Shown: positions 6,969 through 15,819 of the stretch, in pieces
Layout of the letters: each line of letters begins with the position of its first letter
How positions within the stretch are numbered: position 1 is the stretch's first letter
Assembly: GCA_020346325.1 (NCBI GenBank)
Contig: CP070782.1
Coordinates: forward strand, 4,548,803-4,586,933
DNA length: 38,131 nt
Origin: Phycisphaerales bacterium
GTDB taxonomy: Bacteria > Planctomycetota > Phycisphaerae > Sedimentisphaerales > Anaerobacaceae
Direction: 5' to 3'
Made by a program: the position numbers and the translations under genes
The notes under the pieces: generated by a model
Told to the model about the DNA's origin: nothing
The model's database searches: none
Seen by the model: the letters and a program-made list of their open reading frames with translations, nothing else

Positions 6969-9900
6969 ATGCAGCTTCAAGTGATAGCTATCTTGTTCGG
7001 CGTGGTTTGCGTGTTGTCGCCGAGTGTGGCTGGGAACACTGCCCTGAAGATTGACTTCACGCCGATCGGCGGCTCTGTGGAGGCTGGTTTCGAGGCGTAC
7101 TACGCGGATCATGAATCGGCCGCGACCTTTACCGAGCAGAGCTACAGCGCGTTCGGGACGACGGTCTGGATCGTGCCTATCTGGCCAGGTAATCCTGCGC
7201 AGCAAGCGATGCAGATGATCGAACGTTCCTCCGGATCCGACTTGGTCATCGACTGGATTGGAACCGATGCGCGCGTCGACAATGCCGATTCGTTGGTTCT
7301 AATCGTCGCCGGGCTTTCGGAAGGGACGTATACGTGGACGTCCTATCACCACGATCCGCAGGATCAGACGGGGCTGTTCAGCGTGACGATCACGGATGCG
7401 GCCGGTTCGGTGACGGTGACCGACATTGACATCTCCAACGGCCCTTTGGCGACCGATGACATGACGAGGTTCAGAACCATCATTGTGTCCGATGGGACCA
7501 ATCCGGTCATGCTGTCCTTTGAGAACCAAGGATACCACCACGTCTCTGAAGCGTTCTTCGTGATGAATGCCCTGGTGCTGGAATCTCTCGATTCCGCCTC
7601 CGATGTGCCTCCCGGAGATGATGTTCCCGAGTGGCCCGCCGGAGACGTCGACGGCAGCGGACCGATGATTAGCGAATTCGTCGCCTCCAACCGCAAGGGC
7701 TTGGCCGACGGCGACGGAAACACACCCGATTGGATCGAGTTGTACAACCACGGCGCAGAACCTGTTTCCCTCGATGGCTGGTGCTTGACCGACGACGAAG
7801 ACAACCTTCGAAAATGGCCTTTCCCGCCAGGTACGCTGTTAGGGGCGGGGGGATATCTGGTCGTTTTCGCCTCGTCGCAGCCTGAGGACGACTACGTGGA
7901 TCAGCAGGGCTTCCTCCACACGAATTTCGCCCTCGACAAGGATGGCGAGTATCTTGCCCTGGTCGATGGCAGCGGGGGGGTCGTCCACGAGTTTGCCCCG
8001 GCCTTTCCGACTCAGGCAGCGGATACGTCCTACGGCATATGGCAGGGCCAGGAGCGATACTTCGAGCAGCCGACCCCGGGCAGCGCCAACCGCCAGCCAT
8101 TCCTCGGCCTTGTGGCCCGGACGGTCCACAGCCAGGCCCGAGGCTTCTACGATCAGCCCTTCGAACTTGAGATATCTTGCGACACACCCGGCACCGTCAT
8201 TCGCTATACGCTGGATGGATCGGAACCGACCGAGCAGACCCGACGACTGCACGATCCCAACGACCCCATTCTTATCACCACTACGACGCACGTTCGATCC
8301 CTGGCATCCAAGCCTGGCTGGCGCTCGGCGCCCGTGACGACGCACTCTTATATCTTCGTCGATGATGTGGCTCAGCAGCCCGCCGATCCTCCCGGCTGGC
8401 CGACGGACTGGGGCTATAGCTCCGACGCCGGAGCCATCGTTCCGGCTGACTACGAGATGGACCCGCGTGTGGTGAACAGCACGTTGCCCGGATACTCTAT
8501 GCGTGAGGCGCTGCTCGATATCCCCACGATGTCGATCTCGATGCACCCCGATGATTTCATCAGTGATGCCACCGGGATTTACGCCAATCCGCAGAGCCGT
8601 TGGGAACGCAAGTGCTCGGTCGAATACATCTTCCCGGATGGTGACAAAGGGTTCCAGTACGACTGCAAGGTCGAGATCCATGGAAACGCAAGCCGCCGAC
8701 CGTATCGTATGCAGAAGCATTCACTCCGTCTGACGTTTACGAGTCAGTACGGTCCATCGAAGTTGGAGTATCCGCTCTTTTCAGATTCCGATGTCGAGGA
8801 GTTCAACCAACTCGTGCTCCGGGCCAGCTTCACTGATTCCTGGGCGTTGGTGTCCTGGTCGTCGTCCACGCGGTATCGCCCGAACGATTCTCAGTACATC
8901 CGCGACGTCTGGATGAAGGACAGCCTGCGCGACATGGGGCAACCTTCGAGCCACGGCCGGTTCGTGCACCTTTACGTCAACGGTCTCTATTTCGGCATCC
9001 ACAATTTGACCGAACGCGTGGGAGAGGATTTCTTTGCCTCTCATCTGGGCGGCGCGCCCGAGGACTGGGAAGTCAACGAGGATCTCTCCAGCCCGCGTTC
9101 CCGCTGGAATGCCATGCTGGCGATCGATCCATCCACGCCTGCCGGCTACGCTCAAATGCAGGAGTACCTCGATGTCGAGAATTTCGCTGACTACATGCTG
9201 CTGCATTTCTATGCCGATGCCGAGGACTGGCCGCACCACAATGGCTATGCCGCGGTCAACGCGATCAGTGGGGACGGCAAGTATCGTTTCTTCGTCTGGG
9301 ACCAGGAGATTGTGCTCGATTACCATGGGCGGGCCGCTTCGCGCGTCGACAGCGCTGGCGGCGCCGGGGCCATCTTTCAGAAAATGCGCACCAGTACTGA
9401 GTTTCGCCTCTTGTTTGCGGATCGCGTGTACAAGCATTGCTTCAACGACGGCGCCCTCAGCATGACCGCCTCCCAGCAGCGGTATCTCACCCTGGCCAAC
9501 GAGATTGACAGGGCCATCGTGGCCGAATCCGCACGCTGGGGTGACACGCAAATGAGCACGCCTTATGGCAACGCCATCGAACAGCCCAGGATTGCGACTG
9601 ACATCAATGACAACCTCTATCCTCCCGCCCCGCACGGTCCGGACTATTACTTCACGCGGGAGGACTCATGGGTAGTCGAACGCGACAACGTTATCGACAA
9701 TTACATCCCTGCGATCCACGACACGGCCAACTCATATGCTTTGCTCAACGTGCTACGCGCCCGCAATCTCTATCCCGATATCGATCCACCTCGGTTCCAG
9801 ATTAACGGCGCATACCGGCACGGAGGGCTCGTCTCGGTTGGCGACCTGCTAACCATGGTCGATCCTGGCCAAACTGCAACTATCTACTACACGCTCGACG

Positions 9901-10643
9901 GCACCGATCCGCGCGCCCCCCAGACCGGCGGGACATTGAATGTACAGACCCTGGTTGCCGAAGATGCGGTCAAAGTCGTCTGGGTACCCACGACAGACAT
10001 CGGCCTTTCCTGGACGGGCGGGGCCGAACCATTCGATGACTCGGGTTGGACCAGTGCGATCCCGGCGATCGGGGAGACTTCCGGCGGCGTTGGCTACGAA
10101 CGCAACACCGGGTATGAATCGTTCATTGGCTACGATGTTGCATCAGAAATGTATGGCAACATGGAGGCGTGCTACATTCGCATTCCGTTTACGGTCGAGG
10201 CGCAGGACGTTGCGGGTTCCAACTTCATGCATCTGCGCATGCGCTTCGATGATGGTTTCGTCGCGTACCTCAACGGTACGCCTATCGCTTCGGCCAACGC
10301 TCCTGCCGCGCCGGCCTGGAACAGCGGGGCGACCGCCAGCCACAGCGATCTCTCCGCGCTTTCCTGGCAGACCTTCGACTGTTCCGCGGCCACCGGCAGC
10401 CTCCGAGCCGGCGACAATATCCTGGCGATCCACGGTATGAACGCAGGCCTGACGAGTTCCGATTTTCTGATCTCGGCCGAGTTGGTTGTTGGCGAGGATT
10501 TGCGCTCGGGTGAGCTGTCGCCCTCTGCGACGGCGTATACTGCCCCCATCCCTCTGACGGACAGCGCCCATGTCAAGGCACGCCTGTGGGGCAATGGCCA
10601 GTGGAGCGCCCTGAACGAGGCCGTGTACACGGTCAGTCCGTAG
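6969..10643 (+). CDS. Secreted LTD / chitobiase-like / CotH-kinase-domain protein
   Basis: A 1224-residue protein with a signal peptide (hydrophobic QVIAILFGVVCVLSPSVAG, cleavage near residue 22). Domains in order: an N-terminal beta-rich region to about 210; a lamin-tail domain about 230-340, with ISEFVASNRKGLADGDG and DWIELYNHG; a chitobiase/beta-hexosaminidase C-terminal-like module about 391-461, with TVIRYTLDGSEPT; a CotH domain about 515-840, with KVEIHGNASRR, YFGIHNLTERVGEDFF and RFFVWDQEIVLD; a second chitobiase-like module near 960 (TIYYTLDGTDPR); then a beta-sandwich to about 1185. CotH proteins form an atypical protein-kinase family; the acidic WDQE segment is the likely metal site, but activity is inferred. 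This LTD-CotH layout is common in Planctomycetes. The ribosome site before the ATG is weak. It sits alone in its transcript. Confidence 0.9.
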   Translation: MQLQVIAILFGVVCVLSPSVAGNTALKIDFTPIGGSVEAGFEAYYADHESAATFTEQSYSAFGTTVWIVPIWPGNPAQQAMQMIERSSGSDLVIDWIGTDARVDNADSLVLIVAGLSEGTYTWTSYHHDPQDQTGLFSVTITDAAGSVTVTDIDISNGPLATDDMTRFRTIIVSDGTNPVMLSFENQGYHHVSEAFFVMNALVLESLDSASDVPPGDDVPEWPAGDVDGSGPMISEFVASNRKGLADGDGNTPDWIELYNHGAEPVSLDGWCLTDDEDNLRKWPFPPGTLLGAGGYLVVFASSQPEDDYVDQQGFLHTNFALDKDGEYLALVDGSGGVVHEFAPAFPTQAADTSYGIWQGQERYFEQPTPGSANRQPFLGLVARTVHSQARGFYDQPFELEISCDTPGTVIRYTLDGSEPTEQTRRLHDPNDPILITTTTHVRSLASKPGWRSAPVTTHSYIFVDDVAQQPADPPGWPTDWGYSSDAGAIVPADYEMDPRVVNSTLPGYSMREALLDIPTMSISMHPDDFISDATGIYANPQSRWERKCSVEYIFPDGDKGFQYDCKVEIHGNASRRPYRMQKHSLRLTFTSQYGPSKLEYPLFSDSDVEEFNQLVLRASFTDSWALVSWSSSTRYRPNDSQYIRDVWMKDSLRDMGQPSSHGRFVHLYVNGLYFGIHNLTERVGEDFFASHLGGAPEDWEVNEDLSSPRSRWNAMLAIDPSTPAGYAQMQEYLDVENFADYMLLHFYADAEDWPHHNGYAAVNAISGDGKYRFFVWDQEIVLDYHGRAASRVDSAGGAGAIFQKMRTSTEFRLLFADRVYKHCFNDGALSMTASQQRYLTLANEIDRAIVAESARWGDTQMSTPYGNAIEQPRIATDINDNLYPPAPHGPDYYFTREDSWVVERDNVIDNYIPAIHDTANSYALLNVLRARNLYPDIDPPRFQINGAYRHGGLVSVGDLLTMVDPGQTATIYYTLDGTDPRAPQTGGTLNVQTLVAEDAVKVVWVPTTDIGLSWTGGAEPFDDSGWTSAIPAIGETSGGVGYERNTGYESFIGYDVASEMYGNMEACYIRIPFTVEAQDVAGSNFMHLRMRFDDGFVAYLNGTPIASANAPAAPAWNSGATASHSDLSALSWQTFDCSAATGSLRAGDNILAIHGMNAGLTSSDFLISAELVVGEDLRSGELSPSATAYTAPIPLTDSAHVKARLWGNGQWSALNEAVYTVSP

Positions 10644-10644
10644 A

Positions 10645-10663
10645 CGCCTGATTGGGCCAGGCG
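10645..10663 (+). terminator. Hairpin just after the CotH gene
   Basis: CGCCTG and CAGGCG pair around a seven-base loop, starting one base after the stop codon. No T-run follows. It probably marks or protects the 3' end of the CotH transcript, or depends on Rho. Confidence 0.35.
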
Positions 10664-10759
10664 AGATGGTCCGGGGATTCCGAACTTTGTGCCGTGGACC
10701 CCGTACGGGTTCAGAACGAGCGTCGATGGATACCAGGGAACTAGAGGCAGGAGAAAGCC

Positions 10760-11518
10760 ATGGAGATATTTTCGCTCGCGAACGAAAGAGCTATTGTCAC
10801 CGGTGGGGGATCGGGCCTGGGAGAGGCGATGGCCCGATGTCTGATTTCGGCCGGGGCTCGAGTGGTGGTTTCCGGCCGCCGGGAGGACGTGCTGCGCGAA
10901 GCTGCCGCCAGGTTGGGCGAGCGGGCCTCGTACGTAGTGCATGATGTGACGGATGAATCCCAGGTCGACCGCCTGGTTGCCACGGCAGCCCAGAAGAACG
11001 AGGGACCTGCGACGATTCTCATCAACAATGCAGGGGTACATCTGAAAAAGCCTGCGATCGATGAGACTTCCGAAGAATGGCGAAGATTGCTGAATGTCCA
11101 TGTGCTTGGCGCGATGGCTCTTACTCGGGCCGTGGCGTCTGAGATGCTCCAGCAGGGCAGAGGCTCGATCCTGTTTGTGACGTCGATGGCGGCGCTGTTC
11201 GGCGTTCCGGAGGTGGCCGCCTACTCGGCGGCCAAGTCCGCCATCCTGGGCCTCGTTCGAGGGCTGGCGTTAGAGTGGTCGGGACGCGGCGTGCGGGTCA
11301 ACGCCATCGCCCCCGGCTGGATCGATACTGCCATGTCACGCCGGGCGCTGGAATCCGACCCCGACCGCAAGGACAGGATACTCATGCGCACGCCCATGCA
11401 GAAGCTGGGTGAGCCCGAGGATGTCGGGTGGGCGGCGGTCTATGTGTGCTCGCCGCAAGCGAAGTTTGTCACGGGCCAGCAATTGGTGGTCGACGGAGGA
11501 GCGAGTATAGGATTCTGA
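10760..11518 (+). CDS. SDR-family NAD(P)-dependent oxidoreductase, probable fructuronate (D-mannonate) reductase
   Basis: A 252-residue classical short-chain dehydrogenase. Visible signatures: nucleotide-binding TGGGSGLG at 14-21, NNAG at 89-92, catalytic Ser142 (VTSMAA), Tyr155 and Lys159 (AYSAAK), and the C-terminal TGQQLVVDGG. These define an NAD(P)H-dependent alcohol/ketone oxidoreductase of normal length. An AGGAGA site precedes the ATG. The stop overlaps the next start by one base (TGATG), so it is translationally coupled to a mannonate dehydratase. In the hexuronate pathway mannonate is made from fructuronate by an oxidoreductase, and some bacteria use an SDR for this step, so the pairing makes fructuronate reduction the best guess. 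Sequence alone cannot exclude gluconate 5-dehydrogenase or another sugar-acid reductase. Confidence 0.9.
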   Translation: MEIFSLANERAIVTGGGSGLGEAMARCLISAGARVVVSGRREDVLREAAARLGERASYVVHDVTDESQVDRLVATAAQKNEGPATILINNAGVHLKKPAIDETSEEWRRLLNVHVLGAMALTRAVASEMLQQGRGSILFVTSMAALFGVPEVAAYSAAKSAILGLVRGLALEWSGRGVRVNAIAPGWIDTAMSRRALESDPDRKDRILMRTPMQKLGEPEDVGWAAVYVCSPQAKFVTGQQLVVDGGASIGF

Positions 11519-12576
11519 TGAAGATTGGACTCGGACTCTACCGGCATCAGCTCGATCGAGCGCATTTTGACTTTGCGCGGCAGTGCGGCGCGACGCACCT
11601 CGTCGTACACTTGGTCGACTATTTCGGGCAGGGCGACAACCCGCGTGACAACCAGCCCACTGGAGGCTTAGCAGGGTGGGGACGTGCGGGCGACCCCAGC
11701 CGGCTTTGGACAGTCGAGGAACTGCGGTCGCTCAAGCAGGAAATCAACGCCGCGGGGCTGGAGTTGGAGGCGATTGAGAACTTCGATCCGGCCCACTGGT
11801 ACGACGTTCTGCTGGATGGCCCGTGCAAGCAGCAACAACTCGAAAACCTCAAGACCATCGTCCGGCGTTTGGGGGGGGTCGGCATTCCGGTGATGGGCTA
11901 CAACTTCAGCATTGCGGGGGTCGCCAGTCGTATCAAGGGACCTTTCGCGCGGGGCAACGCAGTCTCGGTGGGGATGGACGGGGTCGACGAGACACCGGTG
12001 CCTTTAGGGATGGTCTGGAACATGGTCTACGACCGGGACGCGCCGGGAGGAACGCTGCCGGAGATCAGCCATGCCGAACTGTGGCGCCGATTGGAAGATT
12101 TCCTGGCAGCTCTGCTGCCGGTGGCGGAGGAGGTGGACGTCAAACTCGCCGCCCATCCGGACGATCCGCCCGTGCCGCGCGTGCGCCGCCAGCCGCGCCT
12201 CGTCTATCAGCCGGATATGTACCAGCGTATGATCGATCTGAATCCCAGTCCTGCCAATACGCTCGAATTCTGCGTGGGGACGTTGGCCGAGATGATCGAA
12301 GGCGATGTCTACGAGACTGCAGAGAGGCACAGCAAAGCGGGACGGATCGCCTATGTGCACTTGCGAAACATCACGGGCAAAGCGCCGCGTTATCGTGAGA
12401 CCTTCATCGATGATGGGGATGTAGACATCGCACGGGTCCTGAGCATACTCCTGCGAAATGGGTTTGACGGCGTCGTCATCCCCGACCATACACCCCAGAT
12501 GGCGTGTCAGGCTCCGTGGCACGCAGGCATGGCTCACGCGCTGGGCTTCATCCAAGGCGTACTGCGAGTAATGTGA
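11518..12576 (+). CDS. uxuA: Mannonate dehydratase (UxuA family)
   Basis: A 352-residue TIM-barrel enzyme that dehydrates D-mannonate to 2-keto-3-deoxygluconate in uronate breakdown. The conserved metal-ligand pattern His-Cys-His-Asp is present: His213 in LAAHPDDPP, Cys252 in FCVGT, His281 in YVHLRN, and Asp323 in IPDHTP. The family motif ETFIDDGDVDI is at 294-304. E. coli UxuA is near 394 residues; this shorter form is within the range of the wider family. The ATG at 11518 overlaps the SDR stop codon; a longer in-frame start inside the SDR gene is not credible. The product of this pair would feed KDG kinase and aldolase, which are not in the window. It is directly followed by a broken alkaline phosphatase. 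Confidence 0.93.
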   Translation: MKIGLGLYRHQLDRAHFDFARQCGATHLVVHLVDYFGQGDNPRDNQPTGGLAGWGRAGDPSRLWTVEELRSLKQEINAAGLELEAIENFDPAHWYDVLLDGPCKQQQLENLKTIVRRLGGVGIPVMGYNFSIAGVASRIKGPFARGNAVSVGMDGVDETPVPLGMVWNMVYDRDAPGGTLPEISHAELWRRLEDFLAALLPVAEEVDVKLAAHPDDPPVPRVRRQPRLVYQPDMYQRMIDLNPSPANTLEFCVGTLAEMIEGDVYETAERHSKAGRIAYVHLRNITGKAPRYRETFIDDGDVDIARVLSILLRNGFDGVVIPDHTPQMACQAPWHAGMAHALGFIQGVLRVM

Positions 12577-12611
12577 ACGAGGTTCACATTTGTGCTTGTC
12601 CAGCCGCAGGG

Positions 12612-13256
12612 GGCGGGTTGGTGACGACGACCTCGATCACGGGCGCCACGCCGGCGGCGTTTGCGGCCCACGAACCTTCACGCTCGAACAGTGCCCAGAT
12701 CGCGCAAGACTACCTGACACAAACCCGGCCGAACGTCCTGTTCGGTGGCGATGGGCTCATGTCCGGCGCTGCCCCTGCCGGATATACCGTGGTCAGCAGT
12801 GCGGCGGGGCTTCGGGCACTCGACACCGACAGCAGCGCCTTCGTTTCCGGTCAGTTCACCAGGGCTAACATGGCATACGAATTGGCTCGCACGTCGGTGA
12901 CGAGCGAGCCGCATCTGTCCGAGATGACCGCCGTGGCGCTGGATATCCTCGACAACGATTCCGACGGCTTCTTTCTCATGGTCGGGGGAGGGCGGATCGA
13001 CCATGCCGCTCACGCCAACGATCTCGAACGTACGGTTCAGGAGGTGCTGGAGTTCTCCCGAGCCGTGCAGACAGCCATGGATTAGATTACCAGCTCGGCG
13101 GCGCTCGACACGTTGGTGCTGGTTACGGCCGATCACGAGACTGGCGAGTTGTCTGTCACGCTTGATAACGGCGCTGGTTCGTACCCGGACGTCACCTGGG
13201 CGACTACCGGACATACCGGCGCCAGCGTGCCGATCTATGGATGGGGCTCGCTGTAA
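12612..13256 (+). pseudogene. Alkaline phosphatase (PhoA family) remnant, 5'-truncated, with internal amber codon
   Basis: The frame encodes the second half of a PhoA-type alkaline phosphatase. Similarity begins near LVTTTSITGATPAAFAAH and runs through DGFFLMVGGGRIDHAAHAND to the TADHETG and GHTGASVPIYG motifs. The N-terminal half, including the catalytic Ser, is absent; mannonate dehydratase lies directly upstream. Three signs show decay. There is no proper start. An in-frame TAG at 13083-13085 stands after AVQTAMD, where a Trp codon (TGG) is likely in relatives; the same frame continues with family-like sequence to TAA at 13254. The metal-binding Glu of the usual VEGG motif is Gly (bases 12984-12986, GGG). 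The other C-terminal metal ligands (Asp and His in RIDHAAH, Asp-His in TADHE, His in GHTG) remain, so the damage is probably recent. Confidence 0.85.
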
Positions 13257-13312
13257 TCGGGGCCGGCTTCGTGATCCTGTGCAGGCGGCGCCACAGTGTC
13301 GGCTGAGACCCT

Positions 13313-14860
13313 CTATCGATTGGTCTGCTGCACGGCGTACAGCGTCTTCATCGTGGGGATATAGACGACACCATTGGCGGCGACCGCACTGCCGGCGATG
13401 GGACTGTCCAGTTTGACCGTACAGAGGATCTTCTTGTCTTTATCGGCGGCTATGATCAGAAAGTCGCGGCGGCGCGTGCCGACGTAGACCTTGCCGTCGG
13501 CCACAAGGGTCGAGGCCCATACCTCACCATTGGATTCGTGGGTCCAATAGGGCTGGCCCGTCTCGGCATCCACACAATGGATGTTACGGCCGCAATCGGC
13601 GACGAAGGCCAATCCCTCGTAGATCGCCGGGGTCGAACAGCAGTGCATCTTGACGGGGTACGACCAAAGCTCACCCGTATCCGTGATGTCACCAGTTCCG
13701 GTCGCATCGATGCACTTGAGCCAGGCCTTCTCCTTGCCCCACCAGATATCGCCCCCGACGGTGACGTAAACGCGATTCTGGTAGAACACGGGCATACTCT
13801 TGATGTTGCTGGGGCTGACCTCACGGTTGCGGATGTACTTGTGGACATTCTCCTTCGGCGCCGTCGGGTCGCAGTCGAAACGCCACACACGCGTGAGTTT
13901 CTCGACGGTGCCCACGGGTGGCATCGCTCGAACCGGTTCAAAGGCGTAGACCATGCCATCTCCGCCGCAGAAGAAGACCAGCGTGCGGTCGCCGACTTCA
14001 CCCAACGCGGGTGACGACCAGGTGGAATGAAAGATGCGCGGCCCGATGTGTTCGTTGTCTTGGGCGACGAGTCGTCCGGTGGCTTTGTCCAGCACGATCA
14101 GGCTTGGTGCTTTGGGATTACGAAGCTCCTGGTGAGAGCCCTTGAGTCCGCTGTTGGTGTTGAGGTAGAGAAACTGCCCGTGGATCAGAGGAGAACAGTG
14201 GGCCGAATCGTGGGGAAAGAGTCCCAATTCGCTGGGGATGTCATAAACCCACAGAACGTCGGCGTCGGTCTCAAGCAGTTCAACCGCCCCGGTGCCGGGT
14301 GGGACAGCACGCCCGGCTTCATCCCGGTAGGGGCCGTCATTGCCATCGGCCAGGCCGTTCAGGTCGAGACATAGCACCTCATTGCGGTTGGTGACCATGT
14401 ACACGCGGTCGCCTTCGACCGTGGGAGGCGAACACATGCCGGCCTTGGGCCAGTCCTTATACCGGTCGTCCGCGAGTTTGGGGGCGATCAGTTGCCAGCA
14501 GAAGCTCCCATCGGACTCGTTGAGGCACAGCAGGATGCCACGGTCTCCTTTGTGTCGCGGATCGCGCGGATTCTCGTTGTTGGTGCCGATAAACACCTTG
14601 CCGGCCGCGACAATGGGCGTGGCCCAAGTCTGATTGCCCAGGCGGGCGGTCCATTTGATGTTCTTACCGGTTTCCGGATCGAAGCGGTTGGGCAGGCCCG
14701 TTTCGGCCGAGATCATGTTGCGCGAGTACTGTTGGCCCCATTGCGGGCAATCGGCGGCATGCGATACGCGCGCGCCAAATGCCAGAGGTATCGCCAGGCA
14801 GAAGAGAAGGTGACATCGCCGTTGGCGGGCAAGGCCCGAATGTGGTTGGGGGCAGGTCAA
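13313..14860 (-). CDS. Exported PQQ-like beta-propeller repeat protein
   Basis: A 515-residue protein with a basic N-terminus, a hydrophobic signal (CHLLFCLAIPLAFGA) and a likely cleavage after SHAA. The mature part is built of repeated four-stranded blades of the PQQ/quinoprotein type, with repeats such as TWATPIVAAGKVFIGT, CSPPTVEGDRVYMVT, STPAIYEGLAFVADCG and WASTLVADGKVYVGT. Such eight-bladed propellers are very frequent in Planctomycetes. Most lack a proven dehydrogenase activity, so a binding or scaffold role is as likely as PQQ redox chemistry. The start is a TTG at 14860: an in-frame TGA lies five codons upstream, no ATG or GTG lies between, and AAGGGA sits about eight bases before the TTG. 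It converges on the alkaline phosphatase remnant. Confidence 0.88.
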   Translation of the reverse strand: MTCPQPHSGLARQRRCHLLFCLAIPLAFGARVSHAADCPQWGQQYSRNMISAETGLPNRFDPETGKNIKWTARLGNQTWATPIVAAGKVFIGTNNENPRDPRHKGDRGILLCLNESDGSFCWQLIAPKLADDRYKDWPKAGMCSPPTVEGDRVYMVTNRNEVLCLDLNGLADGNDGPYRDEAGRAVPPGTGAVELLETDADVLWVYDIPSELGLFPHDSAHCSPLIHGQFLYLNTNSGLKGSHQELRNPKAPSLIVLDKATGRLVAQDNEHIGPRIFHSTWSSPALGEVGDRTLVFFCGGDGMVYAFEPVRAMPPVGTVEKLTRVWRFDCDPTAPKENVHKYIRNREVSPSNIKSMPVFYQNRVYVTVGGDIWWGKEKAWLKCIDATGTGDITDTGELWSYPVKMHCCSTPAIYEGLAFVADCGRNIHCVDAETGQPYWTHESNGEVWASTLVADGKVYVGTRRRDFLIIAADKDKKILCTVKLDSPIAGSAVAANGVVYIPTMKTLYAVQQTNR

Positions 14861-15306
14861 ATCAGTGTCCCTTCATATGGCCGCTCGGTTGCAGTGACGG
14901 AACATCCCGGAAGGCCTTGAGCGAGGTTCGAGGGACGGCCTACCCCATGACATCGATACGGGCCCCGAGACCGCTCACGCCGGGCTTTGTATCACATACC
15001 CAAATTCCATTCTACCGGTTCATTCTGACCGCCTCAAGCCAATACGTGACAAAGCCGGAGACCCCTACGGCCCCTCATTTGCTGAGAATAAGACGATTTT
15101 TGCCATGCTCGCGCTTGCTTTTTGGTGGGATGGTCGCGTACACTACGTACCGGACATGGTCTCTGGGCTTGGCGTTTAGCCTTGCGGGCTTCGATCTTGG
15201 AGATCTCAGGGGGCAGGATGGGAGACTTGGGGGGGAGAGAGTCAGAGCCTCTTTCGCTGCATGGAGGAGGCAAAGGTGTGGCATGGATGCTGAAAAGGAG
15301 GGCTCT
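14861..15306. other. Intergenic region between the PQQ-like gene and the HEAT-like gene
   Basis: About 450 bases between divergent genes. A long plus-strand frame runs through it, but its codons and composition do not look like protein, and the real plus gene starts at 15307. It contains a candidate minus promoter at 15009-15037 and, near 15106-15160, a T-rich stretch that might hold the plus promoter, which could not be fixed. Confidence 0.5.
15009..15037 (-). promoter_or_regulatory. Candidate promoter of the PQQ-like propeller gene
   Basis: On the minus strand, TTGAGG (15032-15037) and TAGAAT (15009-15014) are spaced by 17 bases. Transcription would begin near 15002, leaving a leader of about 140 bases before the TTG start. 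Confidence 0.42.
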
Positions 15307-15771
15307 ATGAAGCTTGAGAAAAGGGTGCCGTCCGGGCGAGAAAAGGACGAGGCGGCGATTGAGTTGCTCGCCAAGCTCCGAGAGAAACTGCATTCCGAAA
15401 ATGTCTCCACGGCCCGGCTGGCGGCCTTCAATCTGTCCTGGAAGCAGGAAGATGGTTTGGATATTTTCAAGGAGACACTCTTTGGCAATTTCTCCCGGAC
15501 AGCCAAGAAGGCGGCGGCCTACGGACTGCGCAGCATGAAGGGCCGGATGAAGAAGCTGGCTGTGGAAGTGCTCAACGAAGGCCTCAAACATCCCGACCGC
15601 ACTACGCGGGCTGCCTGTGAGAAAGCTCTGCTGCTCATGGCCGGTGGGACGCCGAAAAAGTCCGGTCCGCCTCGCCGACCCCGATCGGGAAAGCCGAGAA
15701 TTCGGTCGGTTTCCGGGAGAGGGGGACGCAGCAGCCGACCCAACTGGAGAGGCAGCGCTTCCAATCGATAA
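15307..15771 (+). CDS. Small HEAT-like helical protein with a basic Arg/Gly/Ser tail
   Basis: A 154-residue cytoplasmic-looking protein not assigned to a named family. Residues about 10-110 are predicted helical and resemble paired HEAT-type helices (for example TARLAAFNLSWKQEDGLDIF and TRAACEKALLLMAGG). The last 40 residues form a strongly basic tail rich in Arg, Gly, Ser and Pro (RRPRSGKPRIRS, SGRGGRSSRP), suggestive of RNA or DNA contact. The start at 15307 follows an AGGAGGG site at 15296-15302; another ATG at 15283 has no well-spaced site, and the long frame further upstream is spurious. The gene is followed by the convergent lepA gene. A nucleic-acid-associated role is inference from the tail only. 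Confidence 0.75.
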   Translation: MKLEKRVPSGREKDEAAIELLAKLREKLHSENVSTARLAAFNLSWKQEDGLDIFKETLFGNFSRTAKKAAAYGLRSMKGRMKKLAVEVLNEGLKHPDRTTRAACEKALLLMAGGTPKKSGPPRRPRSGKPRIRSVSGRGGRSSRPNWRGSASNR

Positions 15772-15819
15772 GCGAATCCTCGCTCGGCCGGGCGAGACGA
15801 GACCGCCAGCGGCGGTCCA

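Noticed and set aside
14779-15306. N-terminal extension of the HEAT-like gene
   Set aside because: It overlaps the 5' end of the PQQ-like gene and lacks protein-like composition; a strong ribosome site marks ATG 15307.
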